Shown here piece by piece: positions 53,404 through 62,780 of a DNA stretch of 64,000 bases. The DNA comes from Dissulfuribacter thermophilus (lineage in GTDB: Bacteria; Desulfobacterota; Dissulfuribacteria; Dissulfuribacterales; Dissulfuribacteraceae), in contig NZ_MAGO01000007.1 in the NCBI RefSeq assembly GCF_001687335.1, positions 119,205 to 183,204 of the forward strand, written 5' to 3'. Both the position numbers and the translations under genes were made by a program. Within the stretch, counting starts at the first letter, position 1; every line of letters begins with the position of its first letter. Below the pieces are notes generated by a model. It did no database searches. It was not told where the DNA came from and was given only the letters and a program-made list of their open reading frames with translations.

Positions 53404-53524
53404 ATATTGGATCAAGGGAGCGTCTCGTTAAATTAGCTCACAAGACAGATACAACCTTTAAGCCTTCTATCTTGTCTAGATCCAATATAGCGTGTGCCAG
53501 GAAAGCGGCTGAAGAATTGAGGAC

Positions 53525-54889
53525 CTAGTCCTTTAGGATCCCATATTCTTTGAGTTTGTATTGAAGGGTTCTAAGAGAAATACCGAGTATCTCTGCAGTC
53601 TTTTTCCTGTGCCCTTTAGTCTGTCTTAGGGTCTTCTCAATTGCCTCTTTTTCAAGGTCTTTTAAAGTCTTAAGCTGTGTCTCTTCTGTGGTCCTTTCAG
53701 TCTCATGTTCAGAGGAAGTACCTTTAAAATTGATTAACAGAGATGAGGGGTGTTCATTTAAAATTGCTGCTCGTTCTAAAACATTGTGTAGCTCCCTAAT
53801 ATTTCCTGGCCAATCGTATTCTTTCAAAAGGTTCCAGTCCTCAGTTTCCATTTTTTGGGCAGATCTGCCGATTTTTTGGGCTATTTGTTGAGCAAGGTAT
53901 TCACCAAGGATGGGTATTGCATCTTTCCTTTCTCGGAGAGGTGGTAACTTAATTGGAAAAACATTGAGTCTGTAGTAGAGGTCTTCCCTGAATAGTTTCT
54001 CAGCGATACGTTCCTTGAGATTTTGATTTGTGGCAGCCACAATTCTAGCGTCGGTCTTCAAGGTAACGGTCCCGCCAACTCTTTCAAAAGCCTTTTCCTG
54101 GAGCACTCTGAGTAACTTTGACTGTGCGTTCAGGGGCATCTCCCCAATTTCGTCGAGAAAGATGGTTCCGGAATTTGCCAGTTCAAACTTTCCTTTTTTT
54201 TGTTTGAGGGCTCCGGTAAATGCCCCTTTTTCATGTCCAAAGAGCTCAGATTCAATAAGATTTTCAGGTATGGCTGCACAGTTTAGTTCCACAAAGGGGC
54301 CTTTTCTTTTGCTAAGGGCATGTATAACTTTGGCAATAAGGCTTTTGCCTGTACCGCTTTCACCTTCAAGCAGTACTGTGGCATCTGTATCGGCAACATT
54401 TTTGATTTGTTTCCATATATCTTGCATCCCGGCAAATATGACGTCAACTGGAGGCAGTTCATCAGAAAGACGCTCACCCCAGGCGCTCTCAGCAGATTTA
54501 AGTCTCTGGTGTTCCTGGACTTTAGATACAACCATCCTGAGTTCATCTGGATTCTTTAGAGGTTTTAAGAGGTAGTCAAATGCCCCTTCTTTCATGGCCT
54601 CGACCGCGCTTTCCACAGTGGCGTAGGCAGTAAGAATTATGAAATCTCCTTCAAAGCCAGCTTTTTTTAATTCATGGAAGAAATCCAGGCCACTCATTTC
54701 AGGCATTTTGAGATCAGAGATGACGAGATTGGGTGAAAAGATCTTTGCCTTTTGTAGGGCATCCTTTGGATTGGTAGTAGTTTTTATGTCATAGCCGCAC
54801 TTTTTTAAAATGCGGCTGAGAAGTACAGTAATATTAGGTTCGTCATCCACTATTAATATTCTGAAATTCGAGTTTTCCATAGTGCTCAT
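53525..54889 (-). CDS. NtrC-family sigma-54 activator, orphan
   Basis: The 454-residue response regulator has a receiver domain (phospho-acceptor D59 in ISDLKMPEMSG), an AAA+ central domain with Walker A GESGTGKS, the sigma-54-binding loop ELFGHEKGAFTGA, Walker B and sensor motifs, and a Fis-type HTH (KKTAEILGISLRTLQYKL). It activates sigma-54 promoters. No kinase gene is adjacent. Downstream in the same direction are the predicted sRNA and sigma-54 promoters P1-P3, so it is the obvious candidate to control them (inference). It is divergent from a lipid-kinase gene. Start ATG 54889 or 54880. Confidence 0.92.
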   Translation of the reverse strand: MSTMENSNFRILIVDDEPNITVLLSRILKKCGYDIKTTTNPKDALQKAKIFSPNLVISDLKMPEMSGLDFFHELKKAGFEGDFIILTAYATVESAVEAMKEGAFDYLLKPLKNPDELRMVVSKVQEHQRLKSAESAWGERLSDELPPVDVIFAGMQDIWKQIKNVADTDATVLLEGESGTGKSLIAKVIHALSKRKGPFVELNCAAIPENLIESELFGHEKGAFTGALKQKKGKFELANSGTIFLDEIGEMPLNAQSKLLRVLQEKAFERVGGTVTLKTDARIVAATNQNLKERIAEKLFREDLYYRLNVFPIKLPPLRERKDAIPILGEYLAQQIAQKIGRSAQKMETEDWNLLKEYDWPGNIRELHNVLERAAILNEHPSSLLINFKGTSSEHETERTTEETQLKTLKDLEKEAIEKTLRQTKGHRKKTAEILGISLRTLQYKLKEYGILKD

Positions 54890-54944
54890 TTCTGGTAGGG
54901 TAGTTATTTATTACATTAACTATCTTGGGTGAGCATAGCAAGTC

Positions 54945-55952
54945 ATGGAGATCGTTTTCACAATAAATCCCTATTCTGGTTATGGAGCGCTAAAGGGGAA
55001 GAAAAAGGTATTAGAAGAGCTCAAATCGGTATGTTCGGCCAGAGGGATCTCTCATAGGTTTTTAGTAGACGAACAGCTAAATTTTTTTTCAAAAGATACT
55101 GTCTTGGTTATTTGTGGGGGTGATGGAGCTATTTTTAGGACGATAAATTACATCTTAAAACTTGGTTCCCCGCCTCCTTTTGCAATCATTCCAATGGGGA
55201 CTGGAAATGATATTGCACGTGCTACAGGCTGGTATGAGATTTGGGAAAGGGGTGGGGCAAGTGGCTTTATTGACGCACTTATTGCCTCGAGATGCAATGA
55301 TTTCGATGTATGGGAATTGAGTAGGAGAGGAGGTAATGAGAAATGGTGTTTTTCAGCATACTTGGGAATTGGTTTGGATGCTAAGGGAGTAAAATACTAT
55401 GAGGCACTTCTCAGTTTTTGGGGGAGGATGGTGAAATTCCCTTTTATGAAAAGGCTTTATTACATATTAGCAGGAATAAGGCTTTTGATTTCTGAAGGTA
55501 GTCCCTTTAAAAGGGATGCTGGTAATATTAAGGGCGCGGTAACAATAAAGGAAGACGATGTATGTTTTGAATGTCCTTCAAAAGGGGTCTTGTTATTTTC
55601 TAACATAGGAAACTATATGGGAGGAGTATGGTTATCCGATAGCACTAGGTTTGATGATGGCCTTCTAGACATATTCTTGTGGCCTACCCCAAAGGATTTT
55701 TTGAAATTTGCCATTAGAGGTACACCCCCTGCAATTTTTAAAAAAGATATTAAAAAGGTCTTTTTTTCAATACCAAAAGGTCTATACGGGCAGGCAGATG
55801 GTGAGTTTTTGGGAGAACTTCCCTCTGGAGATTATTGTATTGGCTTAAGTCGGGTTTTGCCAATTCTGATTCCTCCTAAGGGGGTATTGGCACTTCAACC
55901 ATCAGAAACGAAATTCTGTCTTGCATCTCCAGCAAACTCGACAATTGCCTGA
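54945..55952 (+). CDS. diacylglycerol-kinase-family lipid kinase
   Basis: The 335-residue protein has the DAGK catalytic domain: NPYSGYG near the N-terminus, GGDG (58-61), MGTGNDIARATG and the later FSNIGNYMGGVWLS and FDDGLLDIFL. Such enzymes phosphorylate lipids such as diacylglycerol, or sphingoid/branched lipids; the substrate cannot be told. It is divergent from the NtrC-type regulator with a 55-bp gap, so promoters must overlap. Confidence 0.85.
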   Translation: MEIVFTINPYSGYGALKGKKKVLEELKSVCSARGISHRFLVDEQLNFFSKDTVLVICGGDGAIFRTINYILKLGSPPPFAIIPMGTGNDIARATGWYEIWERGGASGFIDALIASRCNDFDVWELSRRGGNEKWCFSAYLGIGLDAKGVKYYEALLSFWGRMVKFPFMKRLYYILAGIRLLISEGSPFKRDAGNIKGAVTIKEDDVCFECPSKGVLLFSNIGNYMGGVWLSDSTRFDDGLLDIFLWPTPKDFLKFAIRGTPPAIFKKDIKKVFFSIPKGLYGQADGEFLGELPSGDYCIGLSRVLPILIPPKGVLALQPSETKFCLASPANSTIA

Positions 55953-56087
55953 CTAAGGTATTAAGTTTTCAAGAAGACATTACGAAAAGTATATTAGCTA
56001 AATTATGCATGCCGAATACGATGAAAACGGTATTTTGCATTTTGTAGGACTGAGTTCATAAGAGCATTTAATTTTTTGGGAGGACAT

Positions 56088-56504
56088 ATGCCCGAAAGGC
56101 GAAAACATCCCCGCTATCCAATAAAATTAAGGGTCTTTTTTGTGGAGGAAGGAATTTTTGGCGTAACTGAAAATGTTTCCCTGGATGGCCTTTTTGTTAA
56201 GGCAGATGCCAATGTATCAGAGGGAGTCGTTAAGGATTTACTAGTGGAAATCCCCGTATTAGGAGTGATCGCCCTCAAGGGCTACATACAACACACACAA
56301 AAAGATAGAAAAGGCCTTGGTGTGGAGCTTGTGAAGGTGAGGTTTTCCACAGATCAGGAAATTTATTGCCATCTCTACAACAAGTTTATTGAATGTCTAC
56401 AGGAACTGGCAGAACTCCATGAACAATACCTTGAATTTGCCCATCAGGGGAAGGTAAAACTTTGTACTTTTCCCAAGGAAGCCCCAAGTGAATTATCAAT
56501 TTGA
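56088..56504 (+). CDS. PilZ-domain c-di-GMP effector
   Basis: The 138-residue protein has the PilZ signature: RRKHPR (4-9, RxxxR) and NVSLDG (29-34, matching D/N-x-S-x-x-G), followed by a beta-barrel and a C-terminal helical region. PilZ domains bind c-di-GMP. GGGAGG four bases before the ATG at 56088 fixes the start; an in-frame GTG lies at 56076. It overlaps pilD by 17 bp. With a DGC in the pilus operon, it suggests second-messenger control of pili. Confidence 0.9.
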   Translation: MPERRKHPRYPIKLRVFFVEEGIFGVTENVSLDGLFVKADANVSEGVVKDLLVEIPVLGVIALKGYIQHTQKDRKGLGVELVKVRFSTDQEIYCHLYNKFIECLQELAELHEQYLEFAHQGKVKLCTFPKEAPSELSI

Positions 56505-57273
56505 TTCGGCCCTTTGGCCTACATTCATCGTGTTTTTTATTGGTTCTTGTATCGGGAGTTTTCTAAACGTCTGCATTCACAGAATCCCCCAAAAGGTCTC
56601 TATAGTTTACCCTGGCTCATCGTGCCCAAAGTGTGGAAAAGGAATTGCCTGGTGGGAAAATATTCCTATCCTTAGTTACATATTTTTAGGTGGTAGATGT
56701 TCTGGCTGCAAGAGTCGAATTTCAATGAGATATCCTATAGTAGAGATCCTGTCTGGCAGTGTAGCCTTAGTCCTTTTTTATCGTTTTGGAATTTCACTTC
56801 AATTTTTTTATTATTTTTTATTCTTAGAGCTATTAATAGTAATTTCCTTTATTGATTTGGATCATAAAATCATTCCAGATGTACTGTCTTTAACGGGAAT
56901 AGTAATAGGGGCTTTAATATCTCATTTTGTTGCTGATCACGGCCTCTTTAATTCTTTATTAGGGATAGTTTTGGGTGGTGGAATATTGTTTTTGGTCGCA
57001 TGGGCATATTTTATATGTACTAGAAGAGAAGGATTAGGTGGTGGAGATATTAAACTACTTGCAATGATCGGTGCCTTTTTGGGGTGGAAGGCAATACCAT
57101 TTGTGCTATTTCTAAGTGCCCTTACAGGGTCTATTTTTGGAGGTATTTTAATCCTAGTCAAAGGCGCTGGGCGTCACTCAGAGATACCCTATGGTCCTTT
57201 TCTCTCCTTGGGTGCAGCAGTTTATTTGATTTGTCCTAATTTCGAAAAATTTTTTCTGTCTTTATTGGTTTAA
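56488..57273 (+). CDS. pilD: prepilin leader peptidase/N-methyltransferase
   Basis: The 261-residue A24 peptidase has the cytoplasmic tetracysteine (C46-P-K-C49, C71-S-G-C74), GSFLNVCIHRIP, PILSY, the first catalytic aspartate region FIDLDHKIIPD and the second in GLGGGDIKLLAM, and eight predicted helices. It cleaves and methylates the prepilins encoded at 3.4-5.1 and 14.0-14.6 kb, which lack their own peptidase nearby. Start GTG at 56488. Confidence 0.95.
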   Translation: MNYQFDSALWPTFIVFFIGSCIGSFLNVCIHRIPQKVSIVYPGSSCPKCGKGIAWWENIPILSYIFLGGRCSGCKSRISMRYPIVEILSGSVALVLFYRFGISLQFFYYFLFLELLIVISFIDLDHKIIPDVLSLTGIVIGALISHFVADHGLFNSLLGIVLGGGILFLVAWAYFICTRREGLGGGDIKLLAMIGAFLGWKAIPFVLFLSALTGSIFGGILILVKGAGRHSEIPYGPFLSLGAAVYLICPNFEKFFLSLLV

Positions 57274-57338
57274 AAGATTTTTTGATTCATAAAAGATTTG
57301 GTGTATATTGATAAAAAAAATAGTGTGTGAGGTTAGCT

Positions 57339-58733
57339 GTGCCCCAAAAAAGAATTCTCATCGTAGACGATGAACCTGAGGTACGGAAGATAATATCTTC
57401 CATACTTCAATCTCCAAAGGGTGGGTATGAAGTAAGAGAGGCTGGAGATGTGGAAACAGCCTTAGAACTTTTAAAGGAGGAACCATTTGACCATGTTTTA
57501 TGCGACATCTATATGGAGCCTCTAACTGGCATAGATTTTTTGAGAAAGGTGAAAAGTGATGGCCTTAATATAAACATCATCATGATAAGCGGAAAGGCCG
57601 ATGTAGAACAGGCTCTAGAGGCAATTAGCCTCGGAGCAGACGACTATGTTCATAAGCCTATAACAGCAGGCCAATTATTATTTGTACTTAGACGTATAGA
57701 AGAACAGAAGAGGCTAAAGGAAGAAAATGAGCGTCTTAGAGCTGAGGTACAAGAACGCTATTCCTTCCATAATATGGTTGGCAAAAGCACGAAGATGCAG
57801 GTGGTATTTGATGTCATTAAAAAGATTGCAGATTATAAGACCACAGTTCTAATTACAGGAGAGAGCGGTACGGGAAAGGAACTTGTAGCCAAGGCCCTGC
57901 ATTACAATGGCGCTAGGAAGAACGCCCCATTTATTGCTGTCAATTGTGGCGGTATACCTGAGAATTTGCTAGAAAGTGAACTCTTTGGCCATGCCAAAGG
58001 GGCCTTTACAGATGCTATTCGGGCCAAAAAGGGACTCTTTGAAGAGGCAGACGGAGGGACCCTTTTTCTGGATGAGATAGGGGATCTGCCCCTTACCCTT
58101 CAAGTCAAATTGTTGAGAGTACTTCAAGATGAAGAGGTGCGGCCAGTTGGCGCAACCAACGTGGTTAAAGTAGATGTCAGAATTGTGGCGGCAACTAGCA
58201 AAGATCTTGAACGTGAAGTAAAGCGTGGCTCCTTTAGAAAGGACCTCTTTTACAGGATTAATGTGCTTCGTATCTCACTGCCCCCACTGCGGGAACGACG
58301 GGAAGACATTCCAATACTAGTAGAGCATTTTATTGAAAAATTTAATGCGAGACTAGGTACAAAAATTAAGGGTATTAGTTCCGAGTGCATGCAGCTCCTT
58401 ATGGATTATCCATGGCCAGGGAACGTAAGAGAATTAGAGAATGTAATGGAACGAACCATGGTCCTTGCTGAGGGAGAGGTGATCCAGCGAGAAGATCTTC
58501 CTCCGTACCTTCTGGAAAATTTAGTTGTAGAAGACAATGTGGAAAAGCTAGATATAGAGGATAGCGTACTATCAATAAAGAAATGTAGTAGAGTACTAGA
58601 GAAAAAACTCATTCAGCGAGCCCTTCAACGTACTGGTGGAAATAAGACACAGGCGGCAAAATTACTGGAAATTAGTCTCCCAGCACTCATTTATAAGATG
58701 AAGGATTACGGTCTGTTCAAGTCACAGTTTTAA
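57339..58733 (+). CDS. NtrC-family sigma-54 activator with GAFTDA loop
   Basis: The 464-residue regulator has a receiver (phospho-acceptor D in CDIYMEPLTG, about 52), AAA+ domain with Walker A GESGTGKE, the loop ELFGHAKGAFTDA where GAFTGA is usual, and a Fis-type HTH (NKTQAAKLLEISLPALIYKM). The fifth position change G-to-D occurs in some family members. It is 66 bp after pilD with a GAGG site before GTG 57339; the frame opens to 57327. It may control pilus or related genes. Confidence 0.9.
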   Translation: MPQKRILIVDDEPEVRKIISSILQSPKGGYEVREAGDVETALELLKEEPFDHVLCDIYMEPLTGIDFLRKVKSDGLNINIIMISGKADVEQALEAISLGADDYVHKPITAGQLLFVLRRIEEQKRLKEENERLRAEVQERYSFHNMVGKSTKMQVVFDVIKKIADYKTTVLITGESGTGKELVAKALHYNGARKNAPFIAVNCGGIPENLLESELFGHAKGAFTDAIRAKKGLFEEADGGTLFLDEIGDLPLTLQVKLLRVLQDEEVRPVGATNVVKVDVRIVAATSKDLEREVKRGSFRKDLFYRINVLRISLPPLRERREDIPILVEHFIEKFNARLGTKIKGISSECMQLLMDYPWPGNVRELENVMERTMVLAEGEVIQREDLPPYLLENLVVEDNVEKLDIEDSVLSIKKCSRVLEKKLIQRALQRTGGNKTQAAKLLEISLPALIYKMKDYGLFKSQF

Positions 58734-58923
58734 TTTAGTCACAGACGTACATAGAAAAATACATACGTTTTTAATTCTCTTTTGTAGGCGCTAAATAAAA
58801 ATGTCGTAACAAGATACGACTATATTAATTTTGTGCTTCAAGGTAGATGCTACTTAATTTAGTTCTAACAAAGCAGCTAGCCCATGAAAATCTTCGTTCG
58901 ACTAAGCAGGGGGTAATGAATAG

Positions 58924-59652
58924 TCAAGTTTGATTTTTTAGGGCCTGTATCTCTTTTGGGGATAGATACCTAAATTGGCCTGGGGCCAGTTTGCCGAGGA
59001 GTACAGGTCCGATTCTCGTGCGGATCAATCGTTTTACTGGGTGGCCCACGCTCTTAAACATGTATCGTATCTGACGTTTCCTGCCTTCTTTCAATTTCAC
59101 AATGAATATTGAGTCGCCATCCACTTGTTTGATTTTCTTTATAAAACAAGGCATGGTCTTTTTGCCTTGGATGACTACCCCTTTTTCAAGCCGTCTTATG
59201 GCTTCTTTGGGTGGAATCCCCTGTACTGTGACCCTATATTCTTTTTCCACCTTTTTGGATGGATGTAAGAGCCTGTGAGTGAGCTCGCCGTCATTGGTCA
59301 GGATTAACAGGCCCTCGCTGTCTTTATCTAACCTTCCCACATGGTAGACCCTGGGAAAAGAATAAGTACCAGTAGTCTTTCTAAGATGATCTAGAATTGT
59401 TGGCCTTCCAAAGGGATCATTGAGAGTGGTGAGAATCCCTCTAGGTTTATGATAGGCAATATAAATAAATTCATCGTTTGATTTAATGACCTTTCCATCT
59501 ACCTTGACAATGTCTTTTTCAGGATCAATTTTGGTACCCAATTTAGTTACAGTTTTCCCATTGACCTGGACTCTGCCAGCGACTATGAGTGCCTCAGCTT
59601 TCCTGCGGGAACATAGGCCAGATTGAGCTATGTATTTATGTAATCTTATCAT
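58924..59652 (-). CDS. 23S rRNA pseudouridine synthase, RluB/RsuA family
   Basis: The 242-residue enzyme has an N-terminal S4 RNA-binding domain (RLHKYIAQSGLCSRRKAEALI) and the RsuA/RluB/E catalytic core: YHKPRGILTTLNDP, GRLDKDSEGLLILTNDG (catalytic Asp) and RQIRYMF. It isomerises a uridine in large-subunit rRNA, with RluB the best match. Terminal residues KNQT look complete. No neighbour gene is co-directional. Confidence 0.9.
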   Translation of the reverse strand: MIRLHKYIAQSGLCSRRKAEALIVAGRVQVNGKTVTKLGTKIDPEKDIVKVDGKVIKSNDEFIYIAYHKPRGILTTLNDPFGRPTILDHLRKTTGTYSFPRVYHVGRLDKDSEGLLILTNDGELTHRLLHPSKKVEKEYRVTVQGIPPKEAIRRLEKGVVIQGKKTMPCFIKKIKQVDGDSIFIVKLKEGRKRQIRYMFKSVGHPVKRLIRTRIGPVLLGKLAPGQFRYLSPKEIQALKNQT

Positions 59653-59766
59653 ATCGTTAAACCCAGAATATAGTACATGGTTTACAGTGCCAGATCTACG
59701 GCTTAATAATACCCTTATTGGTTTTTTTGGATCTTTTTTGAGCCGTGTATTAAATATTTTGTACCT

Positions 59767-60030
59767 TTAATCCCAGATTATGCACTTCAAATGCCTGAGA
59801 AAAGGATTTTTTACGAATCATTCAATAGTTATCTGCAGTTTTTTGTTAGTGCCTTAACCCAAAAGGTGCAGTTTTACCGGTCAATTCAATCTCAGGCATA
59901 TGAAGCCACAAGGGGCTCGCAATTTTGCCGAGGTCTCTTTGTTGTCGGGCACTTGAAGTAAAAAAGTACTCCTTGCGTGCCCTCAGCCTTGCATCTTCGG
60001 CAAACTTGCGAGCTGCATTATCTGGGTTAA
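59767..60030. repeat. dispersed palindromic repeat, full copy A
   Basis: This 264-bp copy is the most complete. Its inverted ends are TTAATCCCAGATTATGCA (59767-59784) and TGCATTATCTGGGTTAA (60014-60030). Inside, GGGCTCGCAATTTTGCC (59913-59929) pairs with GGCAAACTTGCGAGC (59999-60013), and the loop between them has a hairpin GGGCAC (59947-59952) - TTGAAGTA - GTGCCC (59977-59982). It contains no gene. Confidence 0.72.
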
Positions 60031-60039
60031 TTTTTTGTT

Positions 60040-60216
60040 ATGGACAGACAAAAGTGCTTAACATGTAAATATTACTATATAACATGGGATAAGTTTAGGC
60101 CCTATGGCTGCAAGGCATTTGGTTTTAAAAGCAGAAAAACTCCATGGTTGGTGGTAAAAGAGTCTTCAGGAAAGGATTGTACCCTATATGAGCCCAAACC
60201 CATCAGGAAAATGTAG
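60040..60216 (+). CDS. small CxxC protein overlapping waaA
   Basis: A 58-residue frame with ATG at 60040 encodes a cysteine-rich protein: C6-x2-C9-KYYYITW, a basic centre with PYGCKAFGFKS and a C-terminal GKDC (C47) that together look like a small metal-binding fold. I know this layout (C..CKYY.ITW...PyGCka.gfks...P...v...sG..C) from short proteins in many proteobacteria, sometimes mislabelled as uracil-DNA glycosylase. It overlaps the waaA start by 29 bp. Function unknown. Confidence 0.75.
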   Translation: MDRQKCLTCKYYYITWDKFRPYGCKAFGFKSRKTPWLVVKESSGKDCTLYEPKPIRKM

Positions 60217-61564
60217 GCTTGAGTCTCCCTCAATTCCATATTTCGCATATAGGACACTGGAATGGCTTCTTGCACCTATTGCTCTTAGTGGCCTTATGGC
60301 CTTAAGGATTTCATCAAATAAGTATAGAGATATTACTTTAAAGAGATTGGGAATACTCAAAAAAGATGAATTAAAAATAAAAAAGAAGGGAAGGCCAATC
60401 TTTTGGGTCCACGCACTATCCTATGGGGAGGTCAAGGCAGCTTTTCCCCTTTTAAAAAGGATAAAGGAGCAATGGAAGGAAAGTGTCTTAATAGGCTCTT
60501 CTTCCACACCCACTGGAATGCTTGAACTATGTAAGATGGGGGATTCAATTTTGGACCTAACTATCCCCATGCCCTTTGATTTTACGCCTTGTTTTCTAAG
60601 ACATATTTCATGGCTCAAACCTGATTGTTTTTTATTGGTTGAAACAGATGTATGGCCAAATTTCCTCTGGCAACTAAAAAGACGCGGGACTCAATTAGTC
60701 CTTGTAAACGGAAGTATTTCTGAAAGGGCCAGCTCTAGACTAAGCATGATGCCATGGGTCTCAAGATTCATTTATGGGCCTTTTGCCAAAATTGGTATGC
60801 AATCTGAGAAAGATAGAGACCGTCTTATATCTACAGGGATTGATGCCTCTGATGTCGTGGCAGTGGGAAACATGAAATTTGATATAGACATTCCAGATAT
60901 GGATAACGTTTCAAAAAGTATGGTTAAGGAACTTGGCCTAAGGGATGACGGGCTTGTGGTTGTCCTTGGAAGTAGTCATCCAGGGGAAGAAGAGGCCGTA
61001 TTGCCATCAATCATGGCCCTAAGACAATTGAGTGACCAGAGACCCATTGAAGTGTTTGTGGTGCCAAGAGATCCGGGCCGTGCAGCTGAAATAAAGGCCC
61101 TCTTTGAGAGCCAAGGGGTTAGATGTAGTCTTAGAACCCAGCTAGCCGCTTCCAATCAGGCCTCAGTCGCCAGTCCTAACCACTCCTTCCGGTGTATTAT
61201 TGTAGATACCCTAGGAGAACTTTTGAAAATTTATTCAATTTCACATGTTGCAATAATGGGGGGGACATTTGTACCTGTAGGGGGACACAACATCCTTGAA
61301 CCTGCATCATTCGGTCTTCCTGTCATTGTTGGGCCTTATGTGGAGAGTATTGAGGAGATATGTGAGGGGCTTGAGAGAGCTGGCGGGCTATTCAGGATTA
61401 GTGGTAAGGAAGGGCTAAAGCCCATCCTGTTATCATTGTTACAAGATCCATCAAAGAGGAATTCTGTTGGTAAGGCTGCCAAACGCTTTGTAGAAAGGAA
61501 TAAAGGGGTCATCGACAGATATATCTACATGATCGAAGAGATTTTGAGAAATGGCGTCCAATAA
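60188..61564 (+). CDS. waaA: Kdo transferase
   Basis: The 458-residue GT-B glycosyltransferase has an N-terminal membrane-associated segment, the catalytic Glu region (WVHALSYGEVKAAFPL), the donor-site VGNMKFD and GGTFVPVGGHNILEPASFG. It transfers Kdo from CMP-Kdo to lipid IVA at the inner membrane. It is followed by lpxK, so the two lipopolysaccharide core genes form a pair. The ATG lies inside the small cysteine-protein gene. Confidence 0.93.
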   Translation: MSPNPSGKCRLESPSIPYFAYRTLEWLLAPIALSGLMALRISSNKYRDITLKRLGILKKDELKIKKKGRPIFWVHALSYGEVKAAFPLLKRIKEQWKESVLIGSSSTPTGMLELCKMGDSILDLTIPMPFDFTPCFLRHISWLKPDCFLLVETDVWPNFLWQLKRRGTQLVLVNGSISERASSRLSMMPWVSRFIYGPFAKIGMQSEKDRDRLISTGIDASDVVAVGNMKFDIDIPDMDNVSKSMVKELGLRDDGLVVVLGSSHPGEEEAVLPSIMALRQLSDQRPIEVFVVPRDPGRAAEIKALFESQGVRCSLRTQLAASNQASVASPNHSFRCIIVDTLGELLKIYSISHVAIMGGTFVPVGGHNILEPASFGLPVIVGPYVESIEEICEGLERAGGLFRISGKEGLKPILLSLLQDPSKRNSVGKAAKRFVERNKGVIDRYIYMIEEILRNGVQ

Positions 61565-61631
61565 TGAGGACGACACTTACACCTAAATTTGCGATTCGCA
61601 AGTTAGAGTTAAAGATAGGGAGTAAAAACAA

Positions 61632-62780
61632 GTGAGCAGTGCTTGGTCCCTTGAGAAATTACATGTGGAGGACATCCTATTTACCTTAGGAAGACCCCTA
61701 TCCCCCATTTATGGGACTATCATGTCCATAAGGCGAAATCTATATAAAAGGGGCATATTGCCATCTTTTTCAGTAAAAGTGCCTGTTATCAGCATAGGTA
61801 ATATCCTCTTGGGGGGTACTGGTAAGACCCCTCATGTTGAAATGCTGACAAAATGGTTACTTGAAAAAGATATTGTTCCTGCCATCATCTCAAGGGGCTA
61901 TGGGGGCAAAGTTGGTAAAGGCCCCAGGCTCCTTTTTGACGGAAAAAAAATCCACTTTGGGCCCGATATATCCGGAGATGAGCCATATATGATGGCTTTG
62001 AATCTGAAGTATTACCTGAAAAAAAAAGGATTGGATCGTGGTCCTTTAATCATAATTGGCTCTGATAGGGTTTCAGGGGCAAAAGAGGCCATAAGATATG
62101 GCGCTCAAACAATTATTCTCGATGACGGATTCCAGCATCTAAGGTTAAAGAGGGACCTTGATATTCTTCTCTTTCCATATAATGTTTCTTTAAATAATTT
62201 AAAGATATTTCCTGGGGGGAGGCTAAGAGAGCCTATTTCTAGTTTAATGGATTGTGACTGCATCATTTTAACCAAGTGCCCAGATACAATCGATGAACAA
62301 ATAATCTCTGCTTTGACGCCATATTGTGAGGCTAAGAGCCATTTCTTTAGCAAGTATATGTCAACTTCTCTAGAACCTTTAATAGAAGGTCAATCATATA
62401 CTCTTGAATACTTAAGAGGAAAGAAAGTAGGAGTATTTTCTGGAATAGCAGACCCTGGTTCTTTTGAATCTCAGCTGCTCTCTTTGGGTGCAAGGATTGT
62501 GGGCAGTCAGACTTATAGGGATCATTATTCATATTCATATAAGGACTTATTAAAATTGGCAAAATGGGCCCAATCCCTTGGAGCAGACCTTCTTCTTACG
62601 ACCCAAAAGGATCTGGTGAAGTTACGATCCATTTTAATGCACTGCCCTCATGACAATTCGACTCCTTGGCCCAAGATATATGCCTTGGCAATTGAGGCCA
62701 GTGTTGAAGATGGATTTTTCGAATTAATTAAAAAGACTTTAGAAAGAGGTGTGAACGTATCAAATGGGACTCCTGAGTAA
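61632..62780 (+). CDS. lpxK: tetraacyldisaccharide 4'-kinase
   Basis: The 382-residue kinase has an N-terminal membrane anchor and P-loop GNILLGGTGKTPHVE, with RGYGGK, the ILDDGFQHLRLKRDLDI motif and a C-terminal TTQKDLVKL. It phosphorylates the 4' position of the lipid A disaccharide. Start GTG at 61632 with GGGAG upstream. It overlaps the next gene by 17 bp. Confidence 0.93.
   Translation: MSSAWSLEKLHVEDILFTLGRPLSPIYGTIMSIRRNLYKRGILPSFSVKVPVISIGNILLGGTGKTPHVEMLTKWLLEKDIVPAIISRGYGGKVGKGPRLLFDGKKIHFGPDISGDEPYMMALNLKYYLKKKGLDRGPLIIIGSDRVSGAKEAIRYGAQTIILDDGFQHLRLKRDLDILLFPYNVSLNNLKIFPGGRLREPISSLMDCDCIILTKCPDTIDEQIISALTPYCEAKSHFFSKYMSTSLEPLIEGQSYTLEYLRGKKVGVFSGIADPGSFESQLLSLGARIVGSQTYRDHYSYSYKDLLKLAKWAQSLGADLLLTTQKDLVKLRSILMHCPHDNSTPWPKIYALAIEASVEDGFFELIKKTLERGVNVSNGTPE

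Noticed and set aside
53470..53500. Another sigma-54 promoter with TGGCAC on the minus strand near 53.5 kb
   Set aside because: The -12 position reads AT, without the GC needed ten bases from GG.
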